Shown one piece after another: positions 1-11,259 of a stretch of DNA of 64,000 nt. The notes below the pieces were generated by a model, which did no database searches, was not told the DNA's origin, and worked only from the letters and a program-made list of their open reading frames with translations. Location: the NCBI RefSeq assembly GCF_047948215.1, contig NC_134463.1, positions 99,724,657-99,788,656 of the forward strand, in the 5' to 3' direction. The translations under genes and the position numbers were made by a program. Numbering within the stretch: position 1 is the stretch's first letter; every line of letters starts with the position of its first letter. Source of the stretch: Lycorma delicatula (lineage: Eukaryota > Arthropoda > Insecta > Hemiptera > Fulgoridae).

Positions 1-330
1 ATTCCTGTACAAGTTGATACGGGATCTGAGGGATCGTATGTCTCGAAATCGTTTTTAAAGGCAACGGGTGCCTGGGTGCTCACCAACCATGTTAAATTAA
101 ACCAATATCTGTTTCGGTTCCGCCTGGCAGCTGATGAGCCGTGCGTCTGCGGGGAGGTCCAGTCAAATGAAGCCCTGATGTTTGCTCTTGGAGAGGGGGC
201 AGAGACCGGGCCACTCTGGAACTTAGAGTTCAAGGGGAAAATTGGCAAGCGGCAAGCGGCAAGTCAATGTGACAAAAGCCTCATTGTCGGACCGTGTGGG
301 AGTTCCTTAATGCGACTACTTTTTTAACCG
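1..330 (+). pseudogene. LINE reverse-transcriptase C-terminal fragment (R1/Jockey superclade), cut by window edge
   Basis: An open frame runs from base 1 to a stop near 327. It reads VDTGSEGSYVSKSF, then VLTNHVKLNQYLFRFRLA and a CVCGE motif. In R1/Jockey-type LINEs the region after the RT palm carries a WDTS-KGR-T block, then a TGHG-x-YLHRF-LA block and a Cys-rich CxCG knuckle; all three are recognisable here in order. The spacing between the first and second block is shorter than in the R1 copy at 1613-2645, so a short internal deletion is likely. After about base 190 the similarity fades. The rest of the element lies left of the window. This is a non-functional fragment; the exact clade is uncertain. 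Confidence 0.6.
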
Positions 331-1612
331 ACATTAGTAGTTTACTTAAGGGAAAGACTCCTACCGCACTGCTGTGGGATGCTAACGTAGAGACATGTGG
401 CTGACCACCAGCCACTTAGGCTCCAAGTGTGTTAATATGCTGGACAGGTACTTGCTGCCATCCAGCGTTCTATGCGTGACAGCGAATTGCTGTCTAGACG
501 AATTAATTTTTTATTTATGGATGTCATATATATTTTTAGTAGGTGAAGAAATGCGCCTACCCATTTTAGTAAATGTATTGAGAGACGTGAGCCGGTGGTG
601 TATGGAACCGCGCTTAGTCCCCTTACGCTGTTAGGTAAGCTCTAGGAACTATTTAACACTGATCGCTATACTGTTTCGAAGCTCAGAAGCCGTTTGTAGC
701 ACAGAGATTCGGTCTTATGCTTTAGGACAACCGAATGGGGTGGTGGTGGGAGAATTTCCAAGAAAACCAATATTTTTCACTGCCGTAAACCGCTTTTAAA
801 TGATGAAAAATATTCTTAGAATTCATATTTTCTGCTGTTACAGATTCTACCACTGTGCGTGTTTTAACCTTGTTGGTATATTGGCCGTACTCGACTCAAT
901 TTTAACTGGTACTGAAAACAAACTGGTAAACGGATTTCAACGCATTATCAGAGGTTTGTAGAGTGGGATTTTAGCTATCATGTGCTGCTACGCCCACTCG
1001 ATAGTACTTTTGTCGCCGTGTAGCACGCCAGTGTGCAAAATTTACCAGCCGAGCCTGGAACGGTTAAGCCTTTGCTAGAAATTACTGTAATAAATAAAGT
1101 AGATGAAAATATAAATATTCATTTTATAAACTAGTTAACTAGGTATAAAAACCGTGTAAATACTTTTTTCTATTAATTAATTATATTGTTACTTCATTTT
1201 CTGGTTTTCGGAAATTTAACCGGCTCACCTAATAACTATTACAATAACTACTTACGTGTCTACGAACAGGACTGTCGTTTTAAAAAGTTTTGTGCTATGA
1301 AAATTCGGGTAAACTTTATGTAAAACTTTTTATGTTATTATTTGGTAAACTATGAAAAATAGTTACACGTTCAATTTATTGATTACTTTCTCAACAAAAG
1401 TAACCTCTGTCAATTTATGATGTAACTTGAAATATATACACGCTCACGGGCTGCGTTCGCAAAAAAAAATTTTTATAATAAAATTTCCCTAAAATCGAGA
1501 AATTTTTGTATTTAATCAAGTATATTATTCAATTTCAGCCTTTATAACTAGTAATAATTTAATAGTTAGAAAACTTACGAATTCGAGCGAGTTTAGATTA
1601 ACAATTCGTAAT
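331..1612. other. Unannotated stretch between two LINE fragments
   Basis: The first ~430 bases have more balanced composition and could be degraded LINE or 3' UTR sequence; after about 770 it becomes AT-rich with A and T runs. The frame at 395-634 shows no recognisable motif. I see no gene, promoter or repeat I can name. Confidence 0.4.
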
Positions 1613-2645
1613 TCTTTTTTTCTTTTTCATCCCTGTCTCCCGGAACAAGACCCCCAATTAATCATGAACACTGTTCCGAGAGGTGCCTTTGCCTCTAGCT
1701 GCCAGATGAGGAAACGCCAGGCCCGGCTACGCCGTTCCCGGCCTCTATCACACAGCAACCGGGACTCGGTCCTTTGTGCTTCGCCTCTAACGGGGACGCC
1801 TCTAAGGGTGGGGTCGTCCCGAAGGGCGACCTCGCCGGGGCTCAGTCTTCTAAAATACTGAGCCCCGGCGAGGTCGTCTCTCAGGGGCTCGAGGGTCCCC
1901 GCACTTCATCAACACCTCCCACTCGTGCAAGCACGGGCGAACCGCAGCTCCGTGCAGAGTTGTCCCTCAACCCCTTCGCTTCCCGATATTTCATTTGCAG
2001 CATTCCCGACACAAAACCCATCACAGTGTCGAAGTCCACCGAACTGCGTAACATCGCTCCAACGATGGTCCCCATCTTGAGGTGCCTAGTACAGTCGCGG
2101 TGTTCCTCGTCCCACTGCGGGCACTGGAATATCACAGTGTGGCGTGTCTAACTCCCAATAATAGCTGCAGAAGAGGTCTTCAGCTCTTCTTCGTCCACAC
2201 AGGTATACAGGTATGAACGAAAGACTCCATGGCCGGTCAGGAATTGTATCAGCCAGAATCCCAGTTCGCCAAACTTCCTCCCGCCCACGGCTCAATGTGC
2301 ATGATCAAACGATGCGTCCACCTCCCTTTCGTGGACGTATCCCATCCGGCTTGCCAATCCCTGTAGACATTTGCCTTAGCATCGTCCTTAAACACACCCT
2401 GATAAACTTCTGCACGAGCCGCTACCAGCTGCTGAAGTGGCGGCATTCCAGTCACCACCAGCACCGCCTCAATCGAGACCGAAGCGTATGTCGACGCCAT
2501 TTTAAGAGCCATACTGCGCTGTATTCCCTCTAAATCTTCTATTACGCCCTACCACCATGGCTCTATTCCACACTGGCGTCATAAAGAAGAATCGAGGTCA
2601 CTACATGCGCGTACAGCCTCCTTTTCGACGTAGGGGGCTCTCCAA
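1613..2645 (-). pseudogene. R1-clade LINE, 5'-truncated: RT C-terminal domain plus 3' UTR
   Basis: Read on the minus strand from about 2640: a block LYAHVVTSILLYDASV, then MALKMASTYASVSIEAVLVV, a GMPPL motif, WDTSTKGRWTHRL, a GHGVFRSYLY-like block in another frame, and CPQWDEEHRDCTRH. These are, in order, the conserved post-palm blocks of R1-type LINE ORF2. The reading frame changes at least twice (frames at 2249-2512, 2086-2295 and 1881-2135) and there is a stop after the first block, so it is dead. Downstream, 1613-1880 is GC-rich 3' UTR ending in an A-rich tail (T-rich on plus). This UTR recurs at 48000-48190 in the opposite orientation and, more diverged, at 15858 and 18677. Confidence 0.85.
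1827..1876. repeat. Perfect 20-bp GC-rich stem-loop in the R1-type 3' UTR
   Basis: Arm 1 is 1827-1846 and arm 2 is 1857-1876; they are exact reverse complements (arm 1 begins cgacctcgccgg). The 10-base loop is cttctaaaat. As RNA, either strand would form a very stable hairpin. It lies between the stop region of the RT fragment and the conserved part of the 3' UTR. It may be an RNA structure used by the LINE, or a local inverted duplication private to this copy. Confidence 0.9.
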
Positions 2646-5410
2646 CGTTCGATAGTAACTTAACCAAGTTCTTGACTTAACCAAGTCCAATCTATTGACG
2701 AACGTTTCCCTAGTATTTAGGGGAAAAACAGTACTCTACGGTTTTGAATCAAATTAATAATCGTTGATCAGTAATTTTTCTGCTTCTTGTACAGAATAAA
2801 AATAACCCAATGTTTCTTAGGATTGTGAATGGAATAAACGTTTACGATTTCCAGGGATAATTAACGTTATCGTCAGGTTGTTTGTATTATGTTTCACTTA
2901 TTCTGCTGGTAGATCTTTTTATTTCTTCCAATCTTTTTCTATACGTGTCTATTCAAAACAAGGATAATATCCGGTTAAATCTACCGAAGATACAAGAGGG
3001 CATGTAACCAGTTGTGAGAGAAGCTGCTGTTTGTGTATCTGTTTTGTAAATTTTTTTCTTATTCTGTGTTTGAGCAATATATCAAATAATTAAATTACAT
3101 ATAAATTTAAAAGCTGCCATTTAAGCTTAATAATATTTAAGTAATAAAAATAATTTGAGACAAATTTCATTCATCAAATTGATTTACTGTAATGTAAAAT
3201 CTAAATTGCATTAATCAAATATTCGTAGATAACTATAAACTAAGATCTAATTATTTTAAATATTCCTTTTAATTTTTATGTAGGAAAAGTAAAAATTAAT
3301 TGTAATTTATCAGCTTAACTACCTCAGAAAGAAAACAGCTCGGTAAACTAATAAGGATTAAAAAAATAATCTATTAAATGTAGTTGTAGTGTGGATAAAT
3401 ACAATTTAATTCAATGTGAAACAAAAGAAAATCTTTCGTTTACGTGGAAATCTTGTTAGTATGTTTTAAGCGTATAATACTTGAATTCTAGGTAAGAAGT
3501 GGTATTTCTATTAATAAAAGCTGTACATCGTATGTCAGATGCGATAAAAAATTAAAACAATGACATTTATCAGTTAAATCAGATGTGAAAATCAGCTACA
3601 CGTTGTTTAAAACGTTTAGAAACGAGAAATCTTTCACTACACAGCAATTTATTTCGATATGCTGCCGACTAGTCGAGTCAACGATTTAAGCTGTGTGACA
3701 TCTGCGCCTGTTATATAAACGTGTAATAAATAAAGATGGATTCTTAGCATGACAACAAATATGATAAAATTGCCTTTTATATCGTTTGAAGTACTTAATT
3801 TTTAACAAAATATACCTAAAAAGGTTTAGAAAATTACGGTTATTTTTCATTAGTGCACGTACACGAGTGTGTAGTTTCTACTACCGTAGAAATTACACAT
3901 TTTTAAAAAGAATGGATAAGTATTTTTAAAAAAAGATGTTATTTTTATAAATATACACTTTAGTACGAAGAATCTTGACTACCCCTCAAAAAAGCTTATT
4001 TGAGTGACAGATCTTTTGCTTTCAAAATAACTCACGAGGCACATTTGCATATTACTGGCCGTAAGGATTTTTTTTTATTATATTTTTCAAATATCAGTTT
4101 TTTATTGTGTGTGCTATACAGTTGCACACACTAACATATTAAACAAGTACGCAAACACAATACAAATACATACATAGAAACATGTATAGCCTATACAGTA
4201 CAAGTCACATATAGTGTCAAACGTATAAAACGTCGTCGTATGATATAACGAATATCATACCTGAAAAGTAACTAAATATCATTAATTATAAAACATGTCA
4301 CGTGAAATACAAACATTTCTGCATAATCGTGCTTATACACCGTGAGATTCGCCATACTATTTCTCATTAAACTATTTACGTTTATATATATATTATATAG
4401 CTCCTTATGTACGTTGTACTCAGCACGTACGTATTTCCATAGCTTTTCATATAAACATTATTAATGATATATTGTAACAAATGCAGTTGAACTAGAAATC
4501 TTGACTTGTGCAACATATGTAAATATATGTTTTTATCTCCCCTCTTGATGGACTGCTTTGTGTATTCTATTATTATTATTATTTACAGTATAATTCTTAT
4601 AAATTGTAATTCAATTACTGAAAATAGGTTTTTCCGCTTGATTTGTGCAATAATCCATCAAGCCAATCTTTAAAATTAATTTTTTTTTCATTCATATATT
4701 TTTTCCGTTGGTTCAGATTTGTTATTCACTAAAAACGTTTTCAACAGGATGCATTGTAACGGCAGTAAATATTACCCTAAACCCAAATCAAAGGTACTAA
4801 TTTTAGATGATACTTGCATCCCAGTCGCGCAATATTTGTATAGAAAGTTGCATTTTTTATATCATTCTGTTTTCGTTGGTATTCAGGAAAAAAATTGTTT
4901 TTTGGGCCTCTTTTCATGTATAGCGTTTTTTTGGGAGGCGGTTTTTTTGGGAGTGATAAATAGATTCACTAAAACTTTTAAAATGAAATTGTGTTTTTGG
5001 TGGTTTTTCATTACTATATTATATACTTTTTTTAGACTACCTTACACATAATCACACACACTGGTTTTCGAGATTGTATCGGATGCATATACTCCGTTAC
5101 TAACATATACTCCGTTTAAGTCGTGTAAATCGGACGAATGGTTGTGGATATATTGTAAGAGCACTCCATTGCACCCCCCAAAATAGCACCCTAGGGGCAG
5201 GCCAATGTTACAGTTGATGGCAGGTAAGGAAATCAGATGAGGTGTATCATTGTAGGGGGGTCGAACATTTTTTTCAAAGCGCTAGGACCAATTGTTTGCG
5301 AGTCAATTGGGATTTTTAATCCAAAAATTCGGATCTGGTAATAGACCTAGAATATTTTTTACAGTTTTAGCCGCTACTGTAATCGAAATCCATTGTAAAG
5401 AGGGATTTTA
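2646..5410. other. AT-rich unannotated stretch
   Basis: Long A/T runs dominate. A direct repeat cttaaccaagt occurs at 2659-2669 and 2676-2686. The frame at 4719-5051 (110 codons, Phe-rich) looks like translated T-rich DNA and has no motif I recognise. About 5080-5350 is less AT-rich, with short C and G runs, and resembles mobile-element debris, but I cannot assign it. Confidence 0.4.
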
Positions 5411-5454
5411 CACGCGCGCGCGCGCAAACATATATATATATATATATATATATA
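5411..5454. repeat. Compound microsatellite (CG)n-(TA)n
   Basis: A cgcgcgcgcg run at about 5412-5425 is followed, after a short spacer, by an uninterrupted (TA)n run at about 5430-5454. Imperfect ACAC/ATAC dinucleotides continue to about 5530. Confidence 0.9.
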
Positions 5455-5530
5455 CAAATACAAAATACACGTAATACACACTATACATATACATACATAC
5501 ACACTATACACACAATACATACACACAAAT

Positions 5531-8500
5531 TAAATATGTTTTTTTATTTATATATATATTCACACACATAAAATAAATATATTAGTTTTGTTTAATTATT
5601 AATATTTTTTTTTTTTTAATTTTTCAACATACAAATTAAATAATTTTTTTAACGGATTATAACGATTATATTATTTAAAATAATAACGATTTTTACGCCG
5701 TTTATCTAGAACAAATTTCACGTCCACAACTTGGCAAACGCGAGGTTAACGGTTTCAGTTTTTGGAAACAGTAAAACATATGATTTTAGCCTGCTCTACC
5801 TGACGAAATACAGATGAAATCTGCGTGGGAGAAGAATAAAAATTGCGGTTTCATTTGTGCGTAATGAGAGAAAAGTAAAAACATGTAAACGTGTCAATTA
5901 ATGAATATTTAACAATGAAAATAGCTTTTATAAAAGGAAACATGCATAAGAAAGCAGTATTGCTGATTATCTTGCTAATGTAAGATTTTTAGCGAATAAA
6001 AATCGCAACCTTTTATAAGAAGCTTAACCATTACTACAAATAACTCCCGTTCGTTGTTTTACTTTTTAATTTAAATGTTTTTTTCTCAGTTTTTGGCACA
6101 GATTCATTCTACCCAAACGGCGAGTCTTCGTACATATATATATTATTAAGTTCAACTAGAAATTAGGTGTACTAGTATTAAATATAACATGTTGGTTTAA
6201 AACGATGTAGGGTGTATTAATTGAATCATATTTTAACGCAAGTTCTAATCTTGTTTTATTTCTGTTAGACGTGAGAGAGCATTGCAAAGTGCACGTGTGT
6301 ACACATCCGAGCTTGTGCTCATGTGTCTAACCCTTGCGTTCGTTATGTACATGCATCGTATTTATACAATCAGATAAAACGATACAAAGATATTTAGAGT
6401 AAGATGGGAACTTATTAAAACTAAAACTTAAAAAGTCGCTCCGGGAGGTGTAACGTGGTATAAGGGGAGTTTTTGCCGATGGAATAGAACGCGCGAGCCG
6501 ACGCGGAGGACTCATGCTGTTTTTAATCATCCCTCAATACGATGCCATAGATAAGGAGACAATAGACTGCTCCAATAATTACGAACACCTCACGCCTACT
6601 GGCTGACTGCTGCTTCGTCCCTTCTTTAATTCCTTTACGCTCTCGCTTTTTCAATATCTTTCTACCTTTATTTTTTATCTTTATTTCATCGTTCTTTTCC
6701 TAGTTTAACTATTCACGCGCTCATTTTAAACCCCTCGATTTGAATCTTGACTGTTATAATTAACACCGAGATTAAGAAATTATATCAATTATGGGTCATC
6801 TTCAATTACTTATTTTTTTCAAATTTTAAGCATTGTATTTGTTTAGATCTAAAATTTAAACGGTTATTTATTACATTAAGACGTAAAGCAAACTTTTTAC
6901 AGTAAGGTGAAATTGTTTTTTTAATTAAAATGTGCTTTGTTTATGAAAAATCACCGCAATCGTTTATAAATATAATTAGATAAATTATTTTTTAACAGTT
7001 GGTTTAACGCTTCTTGAACAATAAATTTGAACGGAATTTTTTCTTAAACAATATTTTTTCAATAATGTTTAATGAACGTAACTTGTTTGTTTTACGGTAA
7101 TTATTTTGCTAACATTTCCATCAATGGAAAAGCATTTGCTTTCAGAAAAGTAATAAAGAATTTCTAAATTAAAAATATCTCGTACTGAAGACATCTTGAT
7201 TTTGATTTTTAATTATTTAAGATTTTTATTAATTTAACAAAAAATATTTTTCTTACTTTTTTATACTCAAAAAAAGAAAATAAAATAAACGTAAAGTATC
7301 TATTTTTAAACTTACAGATTTATTAGATTAAATAATTAGAAAATTTCATTTTTGAACTTTCCAATAGAAAATAGTTTACATCTGTTCAGTTTTTTTACGA
7401 GTTGGGTTAATTAATAATGAATATGTATTTTTTTTACAAAAATAGGTTGAAAATAAGGTAAATTAATTTTAAAAATAAATAAACAAAATAATACCTTAAA
7501 AAAAATCATGCAAAATTTACTATTAGTAAATATTAAATAATATCTATTTTGTTTATAAACAAAAATGATTTCACAAATACGTACAGCCGAATTCTCTCGA
7601 TATTATAAAAAATTGGGTTATAATTATTTCAAATAATATTTAAAAGTATAGAATAGGATAGTATCAACAAATCTAAAAAAAATAAAATAAAAAAAACTAC
7701 TTTTACTTCATTTCAAAAGGGTTTGACAAAAAAAAAAGTATTGTAAAATTCCTTTGTTGCACATGAAGTTGGGTTTAGGAAACTAAAAAACGAAGCGTTT
7801 AGAAGCAGTATGTTTTTATGAACTCTTTTCGTTATTTTTTTAAAGGAATGCACCTTAAAAATTTAATCAGAAATTCCTAGAAACCTTTACATATAATGGA
7901 ACACTTCCTTCTTAATGAAATATTGAAATACCGTTTAAAAAGTAAATCGTTTCTTATTTATAAATAAAAGTCATCTATTTATTATAAACTCAAAGTATAT
8001 TAATTGTATTTATATATCGGAAATACATAATTTTTACTAATATTTTAAAAAAAAGAAAAAAAAACAGTTACCATCCCGTGTTTCTCCGAGTTCCTGGAAC
8101 TCTTTTTTTCAGTGATGAATTTAAGTAATTTAAAAAATGTAACCGAACATACTAAACGAAAAACAATTTGTATCACAAAAAAAGAGCAAAAAAATCAAAC
8201 GTCAACGCATAAATTATGCTTCTACAACTTTTTCCTACTAAAGAATCACTGCCTCCTGCGTGAAAAGTATAAAATAATGCTAGAAAATAAAATTAAGATA
8301 TTAAAAAATACACAAAACATCAAATATTAACAACATCTGATATATTTTAAGAATAAAATTAGATCTCTCCCGTTCAGTGATTTATTATTTGATATTGCTG
8401 GTCACTACATTGGGTATCCGGCTTAAAAAATTTAAATAAAGAACATTTTTACATATCTAATAAAGACTATAGTCCAAATAGCATAATAATAGTAAATACG

Positions 8501-9540
8501 TAAGATGAAAGTTAGAAACTGGTGAAAAACAGGCCTTAGTTTTTAACTACTAATAAAAAACCAAAGAACTGTCGCATTAAGTGCGTCAGGAAGGCGGATT
8601 TCCAGTTTTAGTTAAGAAAGAAAGGGCGATGAACTGTTGTAATGATTTTTGAAAATAATATTTGTTACGGTGTCTTAAGTAGCATTCACATTTTTTTTTT
8701 ATATCTCATGTTAGTACAGTATTATTTATTCAAAATGATTCAAATTTCAAAACTGATTTTTGGACACTAACCCCTTTCCTTCACGCTAGATCATTGATTA
8801 TTGCAAAAGTAGTTTTTTTTATGTAATTGGGTTTTTTCGGACCTTTTGAAGAAAAGTACGGTAAAAAAAGAATACGATATCTAATCAAATAACGAAAATT
8901 CAAATTTTGTTTGCTAACTCCGGTTTCTATTAACCGATTGGCATGAAAATCAATAAGACTCTACTTTCAATAGTGTTTACATGACCCTACGAAGTTTCAT
9001 TGAATTCGGTTAAAAGTTTCGTCTGATAGAGCGGATGAAAAAATCTTATACATTTGTACAGACATACATGCATATGTATATAAACATGACCGGGCACAGT
9101 AAAGTTTTCCAAATTCTTTGGAAATCCACTAAAAAAAGCAAATTTGGCAATGAGAATAATCATAAGAAGATTAATTAGGTATAATTTACACAGAATAGTC
9201 TACATTTAATTTCAATAATGGCTAGTTTTCTTTCCTTCAAGAAAAATAATTTTTTTCAGTAATTGTAGATTATTAAAAAAAGGAAAATAAATTTTAATTC
9301 AGAAAATGAAGAAAAAAGTTTTATTTACCACCAAAACCATCTAAGCAAATTAATAATTAGTTGGCCAGAATGTAACTAAGTTAATTAATAATTCTGTAAC
9401 ATCTTAAATTTGCCAACAATTAACTTCAATCAATATGTTCTGAATTTAATAAATTTGGATCTTCATAAAAATTATATTAATATAGTTAAAATTAAAATAT
9501 AGTACAAGACAGAACTGTCATGGAAGAACCGAAAATCAGA
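5531..9540. other. AT-rich unannotated stretch
   Basis: About 4 kb of A/T-rich sequence. The frames at 6327-6530 and 8112-8330 (Lys/Asn-rich) fit random translation. About 8930-9075 is a more complex segment (cattgaattcggttaaaag region) of a kind often seen in dispersed insect repeats; no partner copy in this window proves it. Confidence 0.35.
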
Positions 9541-9556
9541 CTGTATAGGCAGTGTT

Positions 9557-9584
9557 GTGGAAACATCTTACGAGATGTTTCCAC
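9557..9584. repeat. Perfect 12-bp inverted repeat, 4-base loop
   Basis: gtggaaacatct (9557-9568) and agatgtttccac (9573-9584) are exact reverse complements around tacg. The frame at 9610-9831 just downstream has no recognisable domain. The hairpin could be a terminator-like or MITE-derived structure. Confidence 0.85.
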
Positions 9585-10236
9585 ATCAGAGATATCATAG
9601 ACTGATTATGTGTTTAACAATGTACCGAGTAACGCACGATCGTGTGTAGTTGAAAATGAAGTAAAGCAGAAACGAGTCAATTATCTTATGCGTTACATTC
9701 TGACAAACAGAATGAAAACTTCGATTGTCGTCAGCGATATGCCAAGAATGATGGGAAGACAAATTCGTCTGTTAGCTGCGATGGGTTGGCGACGGAAACT
9801 TCCCTTACAAAGCACCTCTCCTTTCCTTTAGTCCCGGTTCGTGATAGATGATAGTGCCTTTCTTCTGATAGTGTCAGACGAAAAAAGCTTAATAATGTTT
9901 AATATTTTATATCATAGCGGAAGTGAGGAAGATCGCTTTACAAATACATAGCAATGTGTTAAATTCTTTAATAAAAATTAAAAAAATAATGATAATTTAT
10001 TTTACGGTTAGTTTTAGCTCTCCAAAATTAACGTTTTCTTATAGATCTGAAATGACAATAATTTTTTTAGAAAGGAAATTTAGATTGAAATATTGGTAAC
10101 TAGTATAAAACACTCAAACGTCAGATGGTAATTCCATTTTAGTCTAATTACAAATGAAGAATTTTTGAAATTTTATTGATCGTTAGATTTTAATCATAGT
10201 TTATCATAGCGCTATAGCAGAACTATAATTCTTACT
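9585..10236. other. Unannotated, includes an unrecognised 73-codon frame
   Basis: The frame at 9610-9831 (starts MFNNVPSN) has mixed composition, so it is a little less trivial than the AT-derived frames. I recognise no family, it has no neighbours to give context, and there is no visible splice or promoter signal. Probably non-coding or mobile-element debris. Confidence 0.3.
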
Positions 10237-10344
10237 AGAGTCCTGGTATTTGCCTTCCGGGAAAGTGTTACAATACCAGGACTCTACTTTCCCGGAAGGG
10301 AAAGTATTACAATACACTTTCCCAGAAGGAAAAGTATTGTAATC
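10237..10344. repeat. Inverted repeat plus degenerate tandem motif
   Basis: agagtcctggtatt (10237-10250) is exactly inverted as aataccaggactct (10272-10285). Overlapping it is a three-fold degenerate tandem with core ttcccggaagggaaagtatt, units at about 10254-10276, 10289-10315 and 10319-10344. The more complex sequence continues to about 10680. This looks like the edge of a dispersed element that I cannot name. Confidence 0.6.
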
Positions 10345-10948
10345 GGTTCATATGCGACTTTCACCGGATCCTGACGTTTTGACACCTAAAGAAGCAAAAA
10401 ACCGATGGAAATTTTCCTGATGTTAATGTTCTTATGTACGTGTGTTCGGTGATGGGCCTCTAAATTACCTTATATGTCCAGAACTACTCGACTGATTTTG
10501 CCCAAACTTGGTCAGATTACTTCTACATATGATACCACTAAATTTTCAACTTAAAAAGTCAACGGGGTGAGATTGTAGAGCGAGGCCACCCTCATTATCT
10601 CGAGATTTCGCCTGATTAAGGTCATATCTTTCGTAAGCACATTCGTTAACAAAACATTTTTGTAAAATCACACCTCCTACCCAAAAAATATGCTATTGTA
10701 GTCGTCTGCTATAATTGAGTCCATATTTAAAGTGTAGAAAAAGTAACTCGGTCTGGCAAAGTATCGAACTCGATCGACCGGTGGACTCGGTAACTGATGC
10801 GTCAAGCCTCGCATCTATACCAGTCAACCGACCGTACAAGCGAAATTTGTTCTATGTAAGTTGTGAAATTACAGTAGTTTAGTTAATGATGATCGTCTCC
10901 GCTAGTACCGCTATACCCGTGCGAATTAAATACAGTATGCGCGCGAGC
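10345..10948. other. Moderate-complexity unannotated sequence
   Basis: About 10345-10870 is less AT-rich than its surroundings and shows no coding motif. It is likely the body of the repeat whose edge is at 10237-10344, and it ends before the SINE target site at 10949. Confidence 0.3.
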
Positions 10949-10960
10949 TTTAGTAGTATC

Positions 10961-11246
10961 TTTTTTTCTCCGTTTAGCCTCCGGGAATTACCGTTCAGGT
11001 ATTACTTCAGAGAGTGATATGTATGAGTGTAAATAAAGTGTAGTCTTGTACAGTCTCAATTTGAACATTTCTGAGATGTGTAATTTATTGAAACCCAACC
11101 ACCAAACAACACCGGTATCCATGATGTAGTATTCAGATCCGTATAATAATAACTGAGTTTACTAGGACTTGAACGCTGGAACTCTCGACTTCCAGATCAG
11201 CTGATTTGGAAAGACGTGTTCACCACTAGACCAACCCGGTGGGTTG
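10961..11246 (-). mobile_element. tRNA-derived SINE, family A, copy 1
   Basis: On the minus strand it begins with a tRNA-like head: box A region ttggtctagtggtgaac, box B region gttcaagtcc. These are the internal promoter elements used by RNA polymerase III. A ~200-bp body follows, ending ctaaacggagaaaaaaag. The flanks tttagtagtatc (10949-10960) and tttagtaaatatc (11247-11259) look like a diverged target-site duplication. Related copies lie at 23418, 23860, 33946 and 47345. Confidence 0.85.
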
Positions 11247-11259
11247 TTTAGTAAATATC

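Noticed and set aside
1..75. VDTGSEGSYVSKSF looks like a retropepsin (DTGS) active site of an LTR retrotransposon protease
   Set aside because: It is in the same frame as, and directly before, LINE C-terminal blocks, and aligns with the WDTS-KGR-T block seen in the R1 copy at about 2340. A LINE explanation covers everything without a second element.
4719..5051. 110-codon frame as a possible membrane protein
   Set aside because: The Phe/Leu runs come from T-rich DNA; no conserved motif, splice site or codon pattern supports a gene.
8112..8330. Lys/Asn-rich 72-codon frame
   Set aside because: Composition is that of A-rich DNA; no motif.
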